The notes: generated by a model not told the origin, from the sequence alone. DNA of 64,000 bases from VRUE01 sp963824215 (GCA_963824215.1 CAWGOE010000001.1:1054001-1118000), one strand, 5' to 3'; counted from the stretch's first letter, positions 16,199-27,155 are shown. Made by a program: numbers and translations.

Positions 16199-18340
16199 GT
16201 GAGTAACGCGGCCACCCTCTTCGACGCCGACGCGGCCGCCTTTACTGGCACGGTTGAGGTGCTGGGGGTGATCTTCAGCTCCGAGGACGACGGCTACGCG
16301 GTGCTCGAGGTGCGGGAGGCCGAGACGGGCGAGGGCTTTGCCCTGGTCGGGCCGGTTGCGCACCTGAGCGCCGGCGACCGCGCTGAAGTGAGTGGCGACT
16401 GGCAGACCCACTCGCGCTACGGGCGCCAGCTCAAGGCCCGCGGCGCGCTGCCGCTCGATCCGGCCGATCGTGAGGGGCAGATCGCCTACCTGACCAGCCT
16501 GCGCCACATCGGTCCGGCCCGGGCCGAGCGCCTGGTCGACGAGCACGGCGAGGGGGTGTTGGGGGCGATTGCAGCCGACCCGGCGGGGGTGTTCGCCAGC
16601 TTGCGCGGAGTCAGCGCCGAGCAGGCCACGGCCGCGACTGCGTCCTGGCACGCCTCGCGGGCGATCCGCGATCTGCACGTGCAGCTCGCTCCGCACGGGT
16701 TGGCGCACCTGGCGGCGCCGATCCACGCCCGCTTCGGCGAGCAATCGATGGTGGTCTTGCACGAGGACCCCTACCGGCTGACCGAGATCGCCGGGGTCGG
16801 CTTCGCCCGCGCCGACAAGATCGCCCTCGCCGCCGACGTGCCTCCCGAGTCCGATCGTCGCGCGCAGGCAGCCGCGGTCTTCGCCCTCTCGGAGGCCGAA
16901 CAACAGGGCAACACCTACCTGCCGGTCGAGGAGCTCAACCAGCGCACCGCGAAGCTGATCGGCCTGCGGCCTGACCCCGACGTCGTCACGCGGGCTCGGG
17001 GGCTGCTGCTCGACGAAGGGCGCGTCTACCGCGAGCTGACGCACGCCAGCGAGCTGGCCGTCGCTGCCACGCTGGCCAGCCGGGTCGCGGCGCCTCCATA
17101 TCTAGATCACGACCCGGGGGAGTCGCCGCCGGAAGACGTTGAGGACGAGGCCAAGCTCACCGACGAGCAATGGGCGGCGGTGCGGGGTGCCTTCGCGGCG
17201 CGAATCTCGGTCTTGACCGGTGGGCCCGGCGTCGGCAAGACCGCCTGCACCAGGGCGATCGTCGCCGAGGCCATGCGCGCCGAGGTCTCGATCGCGCTCT
17301 GCGCGCCCACCGGCCGTGCTGCCCGCCGCATGGAGGAGGCGACCGGCCACGAGGCGCAGACGATCCACCGGCTGCTCGAGTGGATGCCGGGCCGTGAGCC
17401 GGCCTTTCGCGCTGGCCGCCCGCTGCCGGCGGAACTGGTCATCGTCGACGAGGCATCGATGCTGAACCTGCGCCTGATCGAGGTGCTGCTCGGCGGCCTC
17501 GCCGAGTCGACCCATGTGGTCTTCGTCGGCGACGCGGACCAGTTGCCGCCGATCGGCGCCGGCAAACCCTTCGAGGATCTGATCGCCTCCGAGGCCGCCC
17601 CGGTCGTCCGCCTCACCCAGATCTTCCGCCAGGCGGCGCGCTCGATGATCACCACCGCCGCGCACGAGATAAACCAGGGCCGGCCGCCGCACCTGGAGCC
17701 GGCCGCCGATCAGGAGCGCGACTTCTTCTTCATCGACCGACCGAGCCCGGAGCGGGCGCTCGAGACCGTTGTCGAGGTGGTTGCCGAGCGGGCGCCGGCG
17801 AGCTTCGGCGTCGACCCGATCCGCGACGTGCAGGTGCTGGCGCCGATGTACAAAGGGGGGGTCGGGATCGACGCGCTGAACGAGCGCCTGCAGGCGCAGC
17901 TCAACCCCGATGGCGAGGCCGCGGTCAGCGAGCGCTTCCGCATCGGCGACCGCTTGATCCAGACCCGCAACTCGCACGAGCTGGGGTTGATGAACGGCTC
18001 GATCGTCTTCCTCCGTGAGGACGATCCGGCCGAGGAGTCGATCGTCGTCGACACCGACGAGGGCGGCTCGCTCGTCATCCCCTATGGCGAGACGGCGACC
18101 CTGCGGCTTGCCTATGCGATCTCAGTCCACAAGGCCCAGGGCTGCGAGGTCCCTGTCGTGGTCGGGGTTTGCCACCGTTCGCATGCCCGCATGCTGACCC
18201 GGCCCCTCCTCTACACGGCGATTACTCGCGCCCGCAGCAACTGCGTTCTGGTCGGCGATCCCGCTGCGCTGGAGATGGCGATCCGCCGCGACGACAGCGG
18301 CAGCCGCTACTCGGCTCTGGCTGAGCGCCTGCGCGGCTGA
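16199..18340 (+). CDS. recD2: RecD2-type ATP-dependent DNA helicase
   Basis: A 713-aa superfamily 1B helicase. The N-terminal 170 residues form an OB-like and helix-hairpin-helix part (TSLRHIGPARAERLVDEHG). Walker A is LTGGPGVGKTACTRAI near residue 341, Walker B VIVDEASML, motif III VGDADQLPPIGAG, motif V AYAISVHKAQG and motif VI LLYTAITRARSNCVLVGD. The N-terminal extension and absence of recB/recC neighbours fit RecD2, a 5'-3' helicase of DNA repair. GTG start. The next gene overlaps its stop by one base. Confidence 0.88.
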   Translation: MSNAATLFDADAAAFTGTVEVLGVIFSSEDDGYAVLEVREAETGEGFALVGPVAHLSAGDRAEVSGDWQTHSRYGRQLKARGALPLDPADREGQIAYLTSLRHIGPARAERLVDEHGEGVLGAIAADPAGVFASLRGVSAEQATAATASWHASRAIRDLHVQLAPHGLAHLAAPIHARFGEQSMVVLHEDPYRLTEIAGVGFARADKIALAADVPPESDRRAQAAAVFALSEAEQQGNTYLPVEELNQRTAKLIGLRPDPDVVTRARGLLLDEGRVYRELTHASELAVAATLASRVAAPPYLDHDPGESPPEDVEDEAKLTDEQWAAVRGAFAARISVLTGGPGVGKTACTRAIVAEAMRAEVSIALCAPTGRAARRMEEATGHEAQTIHRLLEWMPGREPAFRAGRPLPAELVIVDEASMLNLRLIEVLLGGLAESTHVVFVGDADQLPPIGAGKPFEDLIASEAAPVVRLTQIFRQAARSMITTAAHEINQGRPPHLEPAADQERDFFFIDRPSPERALETVVEVVAERAPASFGVDPIRDVQVLAPMYKGGVGIDALNERLQAQLNPDGEAAVSERFRIGDRLIQTRNSHELGLMNGSIVFLREDDPAEESIVVDTDEGGSLVIPYGETATLRLAYAISVHKAQGCEVPVVVGVCHRSHARMLTRPLLYTAITRARSNCVLVGDPAALEMAIRRDDSGSRYSALAERLRG

Positions 18341-19038
18341 TGGAGGCGCCGCCGCGGCCCTCGCTTGCGGCGGTCGCGGTTACGCTCGGCGGCATCGCCC
18401 TGATGGCCGCGATGGTGCTGGCCATTCCTGACCTGCGCAACGCCTTCGAGGCGGCGCTGCGTGGCGACACCGACGAGGTGCGCACCCGTATCGACGAGCT
18501 CGGGATCGTCGGCCCTCTGTTGATCCTCGCCCTAGCCCTGATCCACACGGTCGTTTTTTACCCGGCCGAGATTGTCGACGCGGCAGCCGGGTTCGCCTAC
18601 GGCTTCTTCCCGGCTCTTGCCCTGGTGATGTTCGGCTGGTTGCTCTCGGGGCTGATCTGCTTCGCGATCGGGCGCTCGGTGGCGCGGCCGCTGCTCGACC
18701 GCTGGTTCGGAGCCGAGCGCTTCGAGCGGACTGAGGCGGCGATCGAGCGTGGCGGCGCGACGCTGATGCTGGCGGTGCGCCTGATCCCAATCCTGCCCTT
18801 CAGCCTCACCTCCTACGCGGCGGGTGCCGCCCGTGTCCCGCTCTGGCGCTTCATCTGGACGACGGCGCTCGGCTATCTGCCGATCACCGCCCTCTCGGTC
18901 TACTTCGGCACCCGGCTCGAGGGCCTCAGCCTCACCGACCCGCTGGTCCTGGGCAGCGCCGCCGCCCTGCTGGCGTTGCTGCTGGCTGGCCACTGGATCA
19001 TGCGGCGTGGCGCTGCGACGCGGCCCGCAGGCCGCTAG
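18340..19038 (+). CDS. TVP38/TMEM64 (DedA-like) membrane protein
   Basis: A 232-aa protein with a TVP38/TMEM64 domain: FYPAEIVDAAAGFAYGFFPA, then FGWLLSGLICFAIGRSVAR, and VRLIPILPFSLTSYAAGA with the re-entrant-loop look of the DedA superfamily. Members move phospholipids or act in membrane homeostasis. It overlaps the recD2 stop by one base (TGATG), so it is co-transcribed, though a functional link is not obvious. Confidence 0.82.
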   Translation: MEAPPRPSLAAVAVTLGGIALMAAMVLAIPDLRNAFEAALRGDTDEVRTRIDELGIVGPLLILALALIHTVVFYPAEIVDAAAGFAYGFFPALALVMFGWLLSGLICFAIGRSVARPLLDRWFGAERFERTEAAIERGGATLMLAVRLIPILPFSLTSYAAGAARVPLWRFIWTTALGYLPITALSVYFGTRLEGLSLTDPLVLGSAAALLALLLAGHWIMRRGAATRPAGR

Positions 19039-19039
19039 C

Positions 19040-21403
19040 TCAACCGCTCCTGCTCTGTTTCACCTGGAAGCGGTAGATCGCTGGCGTGGGGTCGGTATTG
19101 CCGGCTGCATCGCGGGCCTTGACGCGCAGCACGTGCGGGCCGAGCGGGAAGCTGCGCGTGAATCGCGCTGGGCACGGCCGAAAGCGGCCGCGGTCGACTC
19201 GGCAGAGAAAGATCGCCCCCCGATCGTTTGAGCCGAAGACGAAGACCCCCCGTGCGCTCGCGCGCCTCACCCGGATCACCTTGCCGGGTCGTTGTTTGAG
19301 GAAGGTGCTTGGCGCCTCGTTGTCCTCTGGTTCGGGGGGCAGAGGGGGCTCGGGGGTCTGCGTATCGCCACCGGGATTCATAGGGGGCGAGGGTGGGGTT
19401 TCCGATCCCCAGTCGCCGCTGGCCCGGGCTTCATCCGGTTCCACCTCTGGGGCAGGGGGAGCGCAGTCGGGTCCTTCGCCGCTTTCTGAAGCGAGCAGAG
19501 CTTGGATCGCTTCGACCGCGTCGACCAAGCCCACGCCCGCCGCGCAGGCGCCGAATGCGCCAACCGGCACGGCGCTCGCGAAGAGAGCAGAGCGAATTTC
19601 CGCCGGGGTCGCGGCTTTCGCCTCACTCATCAGGGCGGCAACTGCGGCGGCGTGGGGGGCGGCTGCGGAGGTGCCGCAGAAGCGCCAGTCGACACCCGCT
19701 TTAACGCCGAAGAAGGTGTTGACACCACAATCCGTTGCTGCGATGTCCGGCTTGGCGAGCGATTCCGGTTCCGACAGCGGTTCGGCCGCTTCGGAATCGA
19801 GGATGGGGCCGAAATAGTGGGTCACCGGCCCGCGCGAGGAGTAGCTCTCTATCTGTGAGCTCGCATCGAAGGGAACGGCCGCGACCGAGATCGCATCGGC
19901 CGCTCCGTTGTGTCCAAAGACGGTGGGACCGACGACGTCGGTTACGGTCGATCTCGGGTACTCGATACCGACGACCCCGAACCCGTTCTGCAGGAAGACG
20001 GCCTTGAGCCGGGGAGAGGCGCCGGCGAACCTGTTGACGACCAGCTGAACCGTCTGCTGGGCGCCGCCTTCGTTCTTCCACTGGAGGAACTCGATCGGCC
20101 GCTGGCTGAGTTCGACGTTGTCCGTCGCTGAAACGCTGATCAGCCCGCCTTTGGCGTTGAGTAGGAAGGCGTCGAGGTCGGTCTCCACGTCTTCCCAGGG
20201 CTCGGCCCATTGCAGATCGACCGTCAGGGTCGCCCCCGGCGCGACTTTGACGCCGAGGGTTTTGTCGGTCTGCACGCCAGGGTTGAAGTCAAGGCAATGC
20301 GTCCCCTGGAACCCCGGCAGGGCTTTGACAGCCGGTGGGCAGCCGCCTGAATCGCGGTAGGCCTGGGTTTCCCAGGACGCGATCTCGTTGCCTTCAGAAT
20401 CGAACAGGTTGTTGTTGGCCGCCGATGAGAAGTAGGCGACGCCGCTTGCGACCACGTCGCTGACGGCGACGCTCACTGGGCCTTCCTGGAAGAAGGGCTC
20501 GATCGGGTAGGAGACGTCGTCGACGATCACGTCTGCACCGGCATCGCGGAGATCTTCGATGTTCTCGGCAAAGCTGAACAGTCCGTTGAACGCGCTGGCG
20601 AATGCCAATGAGGCCCCAGGGGCGAGGTCGTGAACGATCTGACCCATCGCACGCCCCTCGTCCGCCGCTTCCGGATCTCCCGGTTCGGGTTCGTAGGGCT
20701 CGACGATCTCGGTGGGGGTCGTCCAGCCGCAGGTGCTGGCGGTGCCGGGCAAATCCTCGCTTTCGACGTCGTCGGCTTCGCGGGTGGTGGCTGATTTGTC
20801 CTGGTCGAATGAGTCGGAGAGGATTCCCACCTCTATCCCGCTGCCATCTGGTTCCGGTGCGGCAGTGCGCGCTTCGCCGGCGCGCAGCTGCTGGTCTCCC
20901 TCCGACACGATGTCGCCGGAGGGGCAGGTGGCTGCGGCGATCGGCGTCAGCACCTCCATCGCGCCGAGGGCCCGAGGTACGCCGGAGAGCTGCCGCAGCT
21001 CGCTCGGCTTCGCCGCGACGGTGACGACTTGATAGCGGGAGCTGACGTGGACGATCTTGGCGCCCGCGGAGCGCAGCTCATCGACGCTTGCCGCTGCGCC
21101 GTGGTTGAAGCGAACTTCGACCAGCACTCGATTGCCTTCTCGCAGCAAGCTCCCCGGTCCGGCGGAGGCGAGGCTCAGCATCCTTGCCTGCTTGGGCCGT
21201 GGTGCCGACCGGACTGCCGGCTTCGCCAGCTTGGTCAGCCGTGGCGAGAGGTCGCCGGCGCCGGGGCGCTGAGCGTCAGCCCAGGTCGAAGCGGGGAAGA
21301 GTGCCCCGAGCAGTGCCATGGCGCCGATCAGGCAGGTCTCCGTCCGGCGGCGGGCGGCTGCCCGTCCCGCTCGGCAGCGGCGCATTTTCCCTGGGGGCAT
21401 CAC
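19040..21403 (-). CDS. Secreted subtilase-fold protease with Glu at the usual His position
   Basis: A 787-aa protein. The N-terminus is Arg-rich followed by a hydrophobic segment ending in ASTWADA, a signal peptide. The peptidase part shows VGILSDSFD (catalytic Asp strand), DEGRAMGQIVHDLAPGA, YFSSAANNN (oxyanion Asn region) and FCGTSAAAPHAAAVAAL (catalytic Ser). The DEGRAM block aligns with the HGTHVA block of subtilisins with Glu where His is expected, as in the Glu-Asp-Ser sedolisins (S53). An insert of beta-rich sequence splits the domain. A Pro/Glu-rich linker leads to a C-terminal Ig-like domain. The start may be GTG 21403 or ATG 21400. Confidence 0.8.
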   Translation of the reverse strand: MMPPGKMRRCRAGRAAARRRTETCLIGAMALLGALFPASTWADAQRPGAGDLSPRLTKLAKPAVRSAPRPKQARMLSLASAGPGSLLREGNRVLVEVRFNHGAAASVDELRSAGAKIVHVSSRYQVVTVAAKPSELRQLSGVPRALGAMEVLTPIAAATCPSGDIVSEGDQQLRAGEARTAAPEPDGSGIEVGILSDSFDQDKSATTREADDVESEDLPGTASTCGWTTPTEIVEPYEPEPGDPEAADEGRAMGQIVHDLAPGASLAFASAFNGLFSFAENIEDLRDAGADVIVDDVSYPIEPFFQEGPVSVAVSDVVASGVAYFSSAANNNLFDSEGNEIASWETQAYRDSGGCPPAVKALPGFQGTHCLDFNPGVQTDKTLGVKVAPGATLTVDLQWAEPWEDVETDLDAFLLNAKGGLISVSATDNVELSQRPIEFLQWKNEGGAQQTVQLVVNRFAGASPRLKAVFLQNGFGVVGIEYPRSTVTDVVGPTVFGHNGAADAISVAAVPFDASSQIESYSSRGPVTHYFGPILDSEAAEPLSEPESLAKPDIAATDCGVNTFFGVKAGVDWRFCGTSAAAPHAAAVAALMSEAKAATPAEIRSALFASAVPVGAFGACAAGVGLVDAVEAIQALLASESGEGPDCAPPAPEVEPDEARASGDWGSETPPSPPMNPGGDTQTPEPPLPPEPEDNEAPSTFLKQRPGKVIRVRRASARGVFVFGSNDRGAIFLCRVDRGRFRPCPARFTRSFPLGPHVLRVKARDAAGNTDPTPAIYRFQVKQSRSG

Positions 21404-21450
21404 GATTTACGGTATCGGCTGGGCCGTGCGCGATCTCAATCTCGGCGGCT

Positions 21451-21493
21451 CCGCTGTGAGTTGTGCACCTATAAGACACATAACTCACAGCGG
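21451..21493. promoter_or_regulatory. 12-bp inverted repeat between protease and csp genes
   Basis: CCGCTGTGAGTT (21451-21462) is perfectly repeated in inverse at 21482-21493 with a 19-nt gap containing TATAAG. Its place between two divergent genes fits an operator or promoter control site. The regulator is unknown. Confidence 0.45.
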
Positions 21494-21642
21494 AAGAGCG
21501 GCCGCGGCCGCGCGGGAAGGGTGCTGACCCTGCTACGGTCCTCGCGTTAGGCCGGAAAGACCGGCAAAAGTTGTGTCTAGCGCTCGCGTCGTTGCTTCAT
21601 CGCATGTGCCGCGTTCGCAGCACATGAAGTGGAGGCAATTGC

Positions 21643-21849
21643 ATGCCAACTGGAACTGTCAAGTGGTTCAGCGACGACAAGGGCTACGGGTTCATTACGC
21701 CCGATGACGGCTCGAAGGACGTCTTCGTTCATCACAGTGCGATCCTGGGTGAGGGCTTCAAGTCCCTGACCGAGGGGTCGAAGGTGAGCTACGAGTCCGA
21801 AGAAGGCCCCAAGGGCCCGGCCGCCGCGAGCGTCCAGCAGACCTCGTAG
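21643..21849 (+). CDS. Cold-shock protein (CspA family)
   Basis: A 68-aa OB-fold RNA chaperone. RNP1 KGYGFI and RNP2 DVFVHHSAI are intact, and length is normal. GTGGAGG precedes the ATG. The roughly 100-nt upstream stretch holds a small hairpin (GCCGGAAAGACCGGC, around 21550), which could be part of a structured leader. A strong terminator follows, so it is a single-gene unit. Confidence 0.95.
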   Translation: MPTGTVKWFSDDKGYGFITPDDGSKDVFVHHSAILGEGFKSLTEGSKVSYESEEGPKGPAAASVQQTS

Positions 21850-21873
21850 GAGCGCACCGCTCTTAGCAGTGCC

Positions 21874-21904
21874 GAGGCCCGCCTCACGGCGGGCCTCTTC
21901 TTTG
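21874..21904 (+). terminator. Rho-independent terminator of the csp gene
   Basis: Perfect 10-bp stem GAGGCCCGCC (21874-21883) with 21888-21897, a 4-nt loop TCAC, then TTCTTT. It is 25 bp after the csp stop and just before typA. Confidence 0.9.
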
Positions 21905-21924
21905 CCAGCCAACTCCCTCCTGAG

Positions 21925-23750
<1,826 letters not shown>

Positions 23751-23754
<4 letters not shown>

Positions 23755-24521
23755 GCGGTCGGGGGCGTCGGGGGAAGCGGCTCGCTCGACGCGGGGGCAG
23801 TCGGCTCGGCGGCAGCGCCGGGTCCCGGGCCGACGACCCCGCCGGCGAGGTCGTAGTAGAGGACGGTGACTGCGAGCGCAAAGATCGGCGCCGTGATCGT
23901 GCCGGAGATAACCGAGGCGATCCAGGTCGAGACTTCGCCGTTGCCGATCGGGTTGGCGATCGCCCCCAGCGCCAAACCAATCACGAGCACGATAAGCGAG
24001 ACGAGGATCAGCACGCCGAACACGGGCCAGCCGCTACCGCGTACCAAGCGCCGGCTGCGCCCGAACGCGTCGACCGGCCCGATTCCCTCGACAACGATCG
24101 CGGGTGCCCCGACGGACCAAAAGGTGAGCAGGATCAAGCCGGGCACGACAAGTAGGAAAAGGCCGACCGCGACACCGATGCCGAAGAGAATGCCGAAGCC
24201 GATCAGTGGCAAGATGAACGGCGACGCGGCGGAGAACAGGTCGCCGACTCCCTGGTCGCGCCGCCCGTCGCGCACGTCCTGAACGAGCTTGACGACGAAG
24301 CCAGCGTAGAGAGCCTGGCCGGCGAAGCCGATTGCGGCGGAGACCACGAACAGGAAGAAGTTGCCACTGCTGACCAGAATGCCCTCGAGCAGGCCGACGA
24401 TGAGGAACACGAGGAACGCGCTGCCCAGCAGGGCGCCGAGATTCTGGCCGTAGATCGAGAAGGTCTCGCTGATGACCTCGCCGACGGAGATGCGCTTCGC
24501 TGGGGGACGAGCAGCCTCCAT
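23751..24521 (-). CDS. Multi-span membrane protein
   Basis: A 256-aa protein with about six hydrophobic segments (ALLGSAFLVFLIVGLLEGIL, FLLVVPGLILLTFWSVGAPA, GVLILVSLIVLVIGLALGA and others). It ends in a Pro/Ala-rich cytoplasmic tail. The stretch W-S-V-G-A-P-A-I-V-V-E followed by DAFGRSRRLVRG recalls the glycerophosphodiester-phosphodiesterase membrane-domain / YciC-like family. The start chosen is the internal ATG at 24521, removing eight unsupported residues. Function unknown. Confidence 0.65.
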
Positions 24522-24563
24522 TGCGACCGACCCTACTGGCCGCAATGGAGGCGAGTCAAGCGG

Positions 24564-25796
24564 TTAAACCGTCGCTGCGGCCTGCTCGGCCTGGCTGTCG
24601 CGAGCGGCGTCGGCCTGCTTCGCTTCGGCCTCCGGCGTCGGACCGTCGGCCTGACGCGGCAGCAGCACTTCTTTGGCGATGACCAGGCGCTGGATCTGGC
24701 TGGTGCCCTCATACAGCTGCATGATCTTCGCGTCGCGCATCAGTTTCTCGACCGGGTACTCCTTGATGAAGCCGTAGCCGCCGTAGACCTGCACGGCGTC
24801 GACGGTGATCTCCATCGCCGAGTCGGCGGCGAAGCGCTTCGCCTCGGAAGAGACGAGCGTGTTGCGCTTGCCCTGGTCGAGCAGCACGGCCGAGTTCCAG
24901 ACCAGCAGACGGCCGGCGTCGACCTTGGTCGCCATGTCGGCGATCATGAACTGGATCGCCTGGTGCATCGCGATCGGCACGCCGAACTGGACCCTTTCCT
25001 TCGAGTACTCAGCCGCGTACTCGAACGCGGCACGGCCGATGCCGACGGCCATGGCCGAGACGCCCGGGCGGGTGCGGTCGAGGGTCATCATCGCCAGCTT
25101 GAAGCCCTTGTTTTCCTCGCCGATCAGGTTCTCAGCGGGGATCTCGACTTCGTCGAAGGAGATGGTCGCGGTGTTGGAAGCCCGCTGGCCCATCTTGTCC
25201 TCCTTCTTATCGACGGTGACCCCGGGGAGGTCGGCGTCGACGACGAAGGCGCTGATCCCGCGGTGGCCTGCCTCGGGATCGGTCTTGGCGTAGACCGTGA
25301 AGTAGTCGGCGTAGGAGCCGTTGGTGATGAAGCACTTGGAGCCGGTGATGACGTACTTGTCGCCCTTCTTGACGGCGCGGGTCTTCATCCCGGAGACGTC
25401 GGAGCCGGCGTCGGGCTCGGTCAGGCAGAAGGAAGCCAGCTTGGCGCTTTCGGTCAGCATGCCCAGGTACTTCTTCTTGGTCTCCTCGGAGCCGCCGAGG
25501 GTGATCGGGGCGGAGGCGAGGCCGTTGGCCATCAGCGAGGTGCCGATGCCCGAGCAGCCCCAGCCCATCTCCTCCTCGATCAGGCAGCCGGAGAGGTAGT
25601 CGAGGCCGGGTCCGCCGTAGGCCTCGGGGATGTGGGTGTTCATCAACCCGACCTCCCAGGCCTTGTCGATGATCTCCTGGGGCCAGGTTCCCTCTTTGTC
25701 GTGCTCCCAGGCGACCTTGCGGATCTCTTTCTCCGCGAAGTTGTGCGCCAGCTCTTGCAGATCCTTCTGCTCGTCGGTCAGGGTGAAGTCAACCAC
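24564..25796 (-). CDS. Acyl-CoA dehydrogenase
   Basis: A 410-aa flavoprotein that oxidises acyl-CoA to enoyl-CoA. Signatures are FCLTEPDAGSDVSGMKT (FAD/substrate region), KCFITNGSYADYFTVYAK, and QLYEGTSQIQRLVIAKEVL. The Glu of YEGTSQ is the catalytic base of the medium/short-chain type. The C-terminal 25 residues are an Ala/Glu-rich extension. GTG start with AAGGAG upstream. A palindrome 38 bp upstream looks like a regulator site for fatty-acid genes. Chain length preference unknown. Confidence 0.92.
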   Translation of the reverse strand: MVDFTLTDEQKDLQELAHNFAEKEIRKVAWEHDKEGTWPQEIIDKAWEVGLMNTHIPEAYGGPGLDYLSGCLIEEEMGWGCSGIGTSLMANGLASAPITLGGSEETKKKYLGMLTESAKLASFCLTEPDAGSDVSGMKTRAVKKGDKYVITGSKCFITNGSYADYFTVYAKTDPEAGHRGISAFVVDADLPGVTVDKKEDKMGQRASNTATISFDEVEIPAENLIGEENKGFKLAMMTLDRTRPGVSAMAVGIGRAAFEYAAEYSKERVQFGVPIAMHQAIQFMIADMATKVDAGRLLVWNSAVLLDQGKRNTLVSSEAKRFAADSAMEITVDAVQVYGGYGFIKEYPVEKLMRDAKIMQLYEGTSQIQRLVIAKEVLLPRQADGPTPEAEAKQADAARDSQAEQAAATV

Positions 25797-25833
25797 TGCT
25801 CGAAGCTCCTTTTTCTCGGTGGGAGTGGGCCGA

Positions 25834-25849
25834 TTGACTAGTCAGTCAA
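25834..25849. promoter_or_regulatory. Palindromic operator-like site upstream of the acyl-CoA dehydrogenase
   Basis: TTGACTAGTCAGTCAA has 6-bp arms TTGACT/AGTCAA and contains the perfect 10-bp palindrome TGACTAGTCA. Sites of this look are bound by TetR-type regulators of fatty-acid degradation in actinobacteria. It lies between two divergent genes. Confidence 0.5.
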
Positions 25850-25869
25850 CCAGCGCCAAAGGGTAGCGG

Positions 25870-26337
25870 ATGTACGCTGGGTTGGCGATGGCTCTGCTCG
25901 ACATCCAGGCCGGCTTCGTCCTCACCACGATCACGCTGATTGCCCTTCCCATCGCCCTGGTCGCCTTTGCCCGCACCGGCCCGCTCTGGCAGAGCGTTGG
26001 AAAAGGCCCGTTTGCGATTGAGCAGGAGATGCCGCCGCCGAGCCGCCTCTCCCAGCCCGATACGCCGGTCGATCGCAAGCTGCAGGAGGCCGAGGCGCGG
26101 CAGATGCTCGAGGCGAAGTCCTACCGGCGCCAGCAGCGCGGCGAGGCGCCGCTCGACGTCGAGTTCGAGGTGAGGCGCCTGCTCGACTCGCCCGGCGCCG
26201 CGGGCCCCGCGATCGACAAGAAGCTGCGCGCCGAGGTGCGCCAGCTCGTCGTTGCCCGCAACGAACGTCGGATGCGCCGCGGCGAAGCGCCGCTCGAGGT
26301 CGAGGTCGAGATGGAACGCCAGCTCGCAGATTTGTAG
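25870..26337 (+). CDS. Hypothetical protein with one N-terminal TM and charged repeats
   Basis: A 155-aa protein. The first 35 residues contain one membrane helix (GFVLTTITLIALPIALVAFA). The rest is highly charged and holds two related segments: ARQMLEAKSYRRQQRGEAPLDVEFEV and VRQLVVARNERRMRRGEAPLEVEVEM, about 60 residues apart. No known domain. ATG 25870 or 25888 may start it. It is followed 10 bp later by another short gene, then a peroxiredoxin, likely one operon. Confidence 0.65.
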   Translation: MYAGLAMALLDIQAGFVLTTITLIALPIALVAFARTGPLWQSVGKGPFAIEQEMPPPSRLSQPDTPVDRKLQEAEARQMLEAKSYRRQQRGEAPLDVEFEVRRLLDSPGAAGPAIDKKLRAEVRQLVVARNERRMRRGEAPLEVEVEMERQLADL

Positions 26338-26347
26338 GATCGAGTGG

Positions 26348-26683
26348 ATGGCCGCCGACCGCGACAACCTCTACGAGGTCGAGGAGCTGCTCAACCAGCC
26401 CGGGACCTACTTCAACCCGCAGACCGAGGTGCTCGTCGTGGTCGACGACTCGACCTCGCTCGACCAGGAGGTCTTCAACCTCGAGGACTACGAGGGCGCT
26501 GATTGGGTGCGGATCTCCGACGAGGTGCCGGTAGACGAGGACCGTCGCGACCGGGCGCTGGAGGAGTTCCAGACCCACTACCACCCCGGCTCAAGCGGCT
26601 CGGTCTCCGAGACCGCCCTTGAGCAGGGTGACGAGGAGCTCGACGAGGACGAGGACGGCCAGGAGCCTGGCCGCGAGGACTAG
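26348..26683 (+). CDS. Acidic hypothetical protein
   Basis: A 111-aa, very acidic protein beginning MAADRDNLYEVEELLNQPGT. It has a beta-like core TEVLVVVDDSTSLDQEVFNLED and ends in a Glu/Asp-rich tail. No family recognised. It lies between two genes read in the same direction (gaps of 10 and 7 bp), supporting an operon and a real gene. The ATG at 26348 is chosen because the upstream extension overlaps the previous gene. Confidence 0.6.
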   Translation: MAADRDNLYEVEELLNQPGTYFNPQTEVLVVVDDSTSLDQEVFNLEDYEGADWVRISDEVPVDEDRRDRALEEFQTHYHPGSSGSVSETALEQGDEELDEDEDGQEPGRED

Positions 26684-26690
26684 GACAACG

Positions 26691-27155
26691 GTGCTCGAAG
26701 CAGGCCAGGCGGCGCCGGACTTCACCTTGCCCGATCAGGACGGCAAGGAGCTGTCCATCTCTCAGCTTCGCGGCGAGACCGTCGTCCTCTACTTCTACCC
26801 GCGCGCAGACACGCCAGGCTGTACGACCCAGGCCTGCGGCGTGCGCGACCACAGTGCCGACTACGGCAAGGTTGGCGCTCGGGTGGTGGGGGTCTCGCCT
26901 GACGAGGTCTCCGCGGTTAAGAAGTTCGCCGACAAATTCGACCTCGACTTCACCCTGCTCGCCGACGCCGACCACGCTGTGGCCGAGACTTACGGTGCCT
27001 GGGTCGAGAAGTCGATGTACGGCAAGAAGTACATGGGCGTGCAGAGGGCGACCTTCTTGATCGATCCCGACGGCAAGATCGCCAAGGTCTTCCCCAAGGT
27101 CTCGCCCAAAACGCACGACGACATCGTGCTTGAGGCGCTCGCCGAGCTGAGCTAA
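26691..27155 (+). CDS. bcp: Thioredoxin-dependent peroxiredoxin (BCP type)
   Basis: A 154-aa peroxiredoxin that reduces H2O2 and organic peroxides. It starts with GTG (MLEAGQAAPDFTLPDQDGKE). The active site is PRADTPGCTTQACGVRD: the first Cys is peroxidatic and the second, five residues on, is the resolving Cys of atypical BCP/PrxQ. Length is full. The TAA stop lies exactly at the edge of the IS1182-like element, so the last codon and stop may have been trimmed by the insertion. Confidence 0.92.
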   Translation: MLEAGQAAPDFTLPDQDGKELSISQLRGETVVLYFYPRADTPGCTTQACGVRDHSADYGKVGARVVGVSPDEVSAVKKFADKFDLDFTLLADADHAVAETYGAWVEKSMYGKKYMGVQRATFLIDPDGKIAKVFPKVSPKTHDDIVLEALAELS

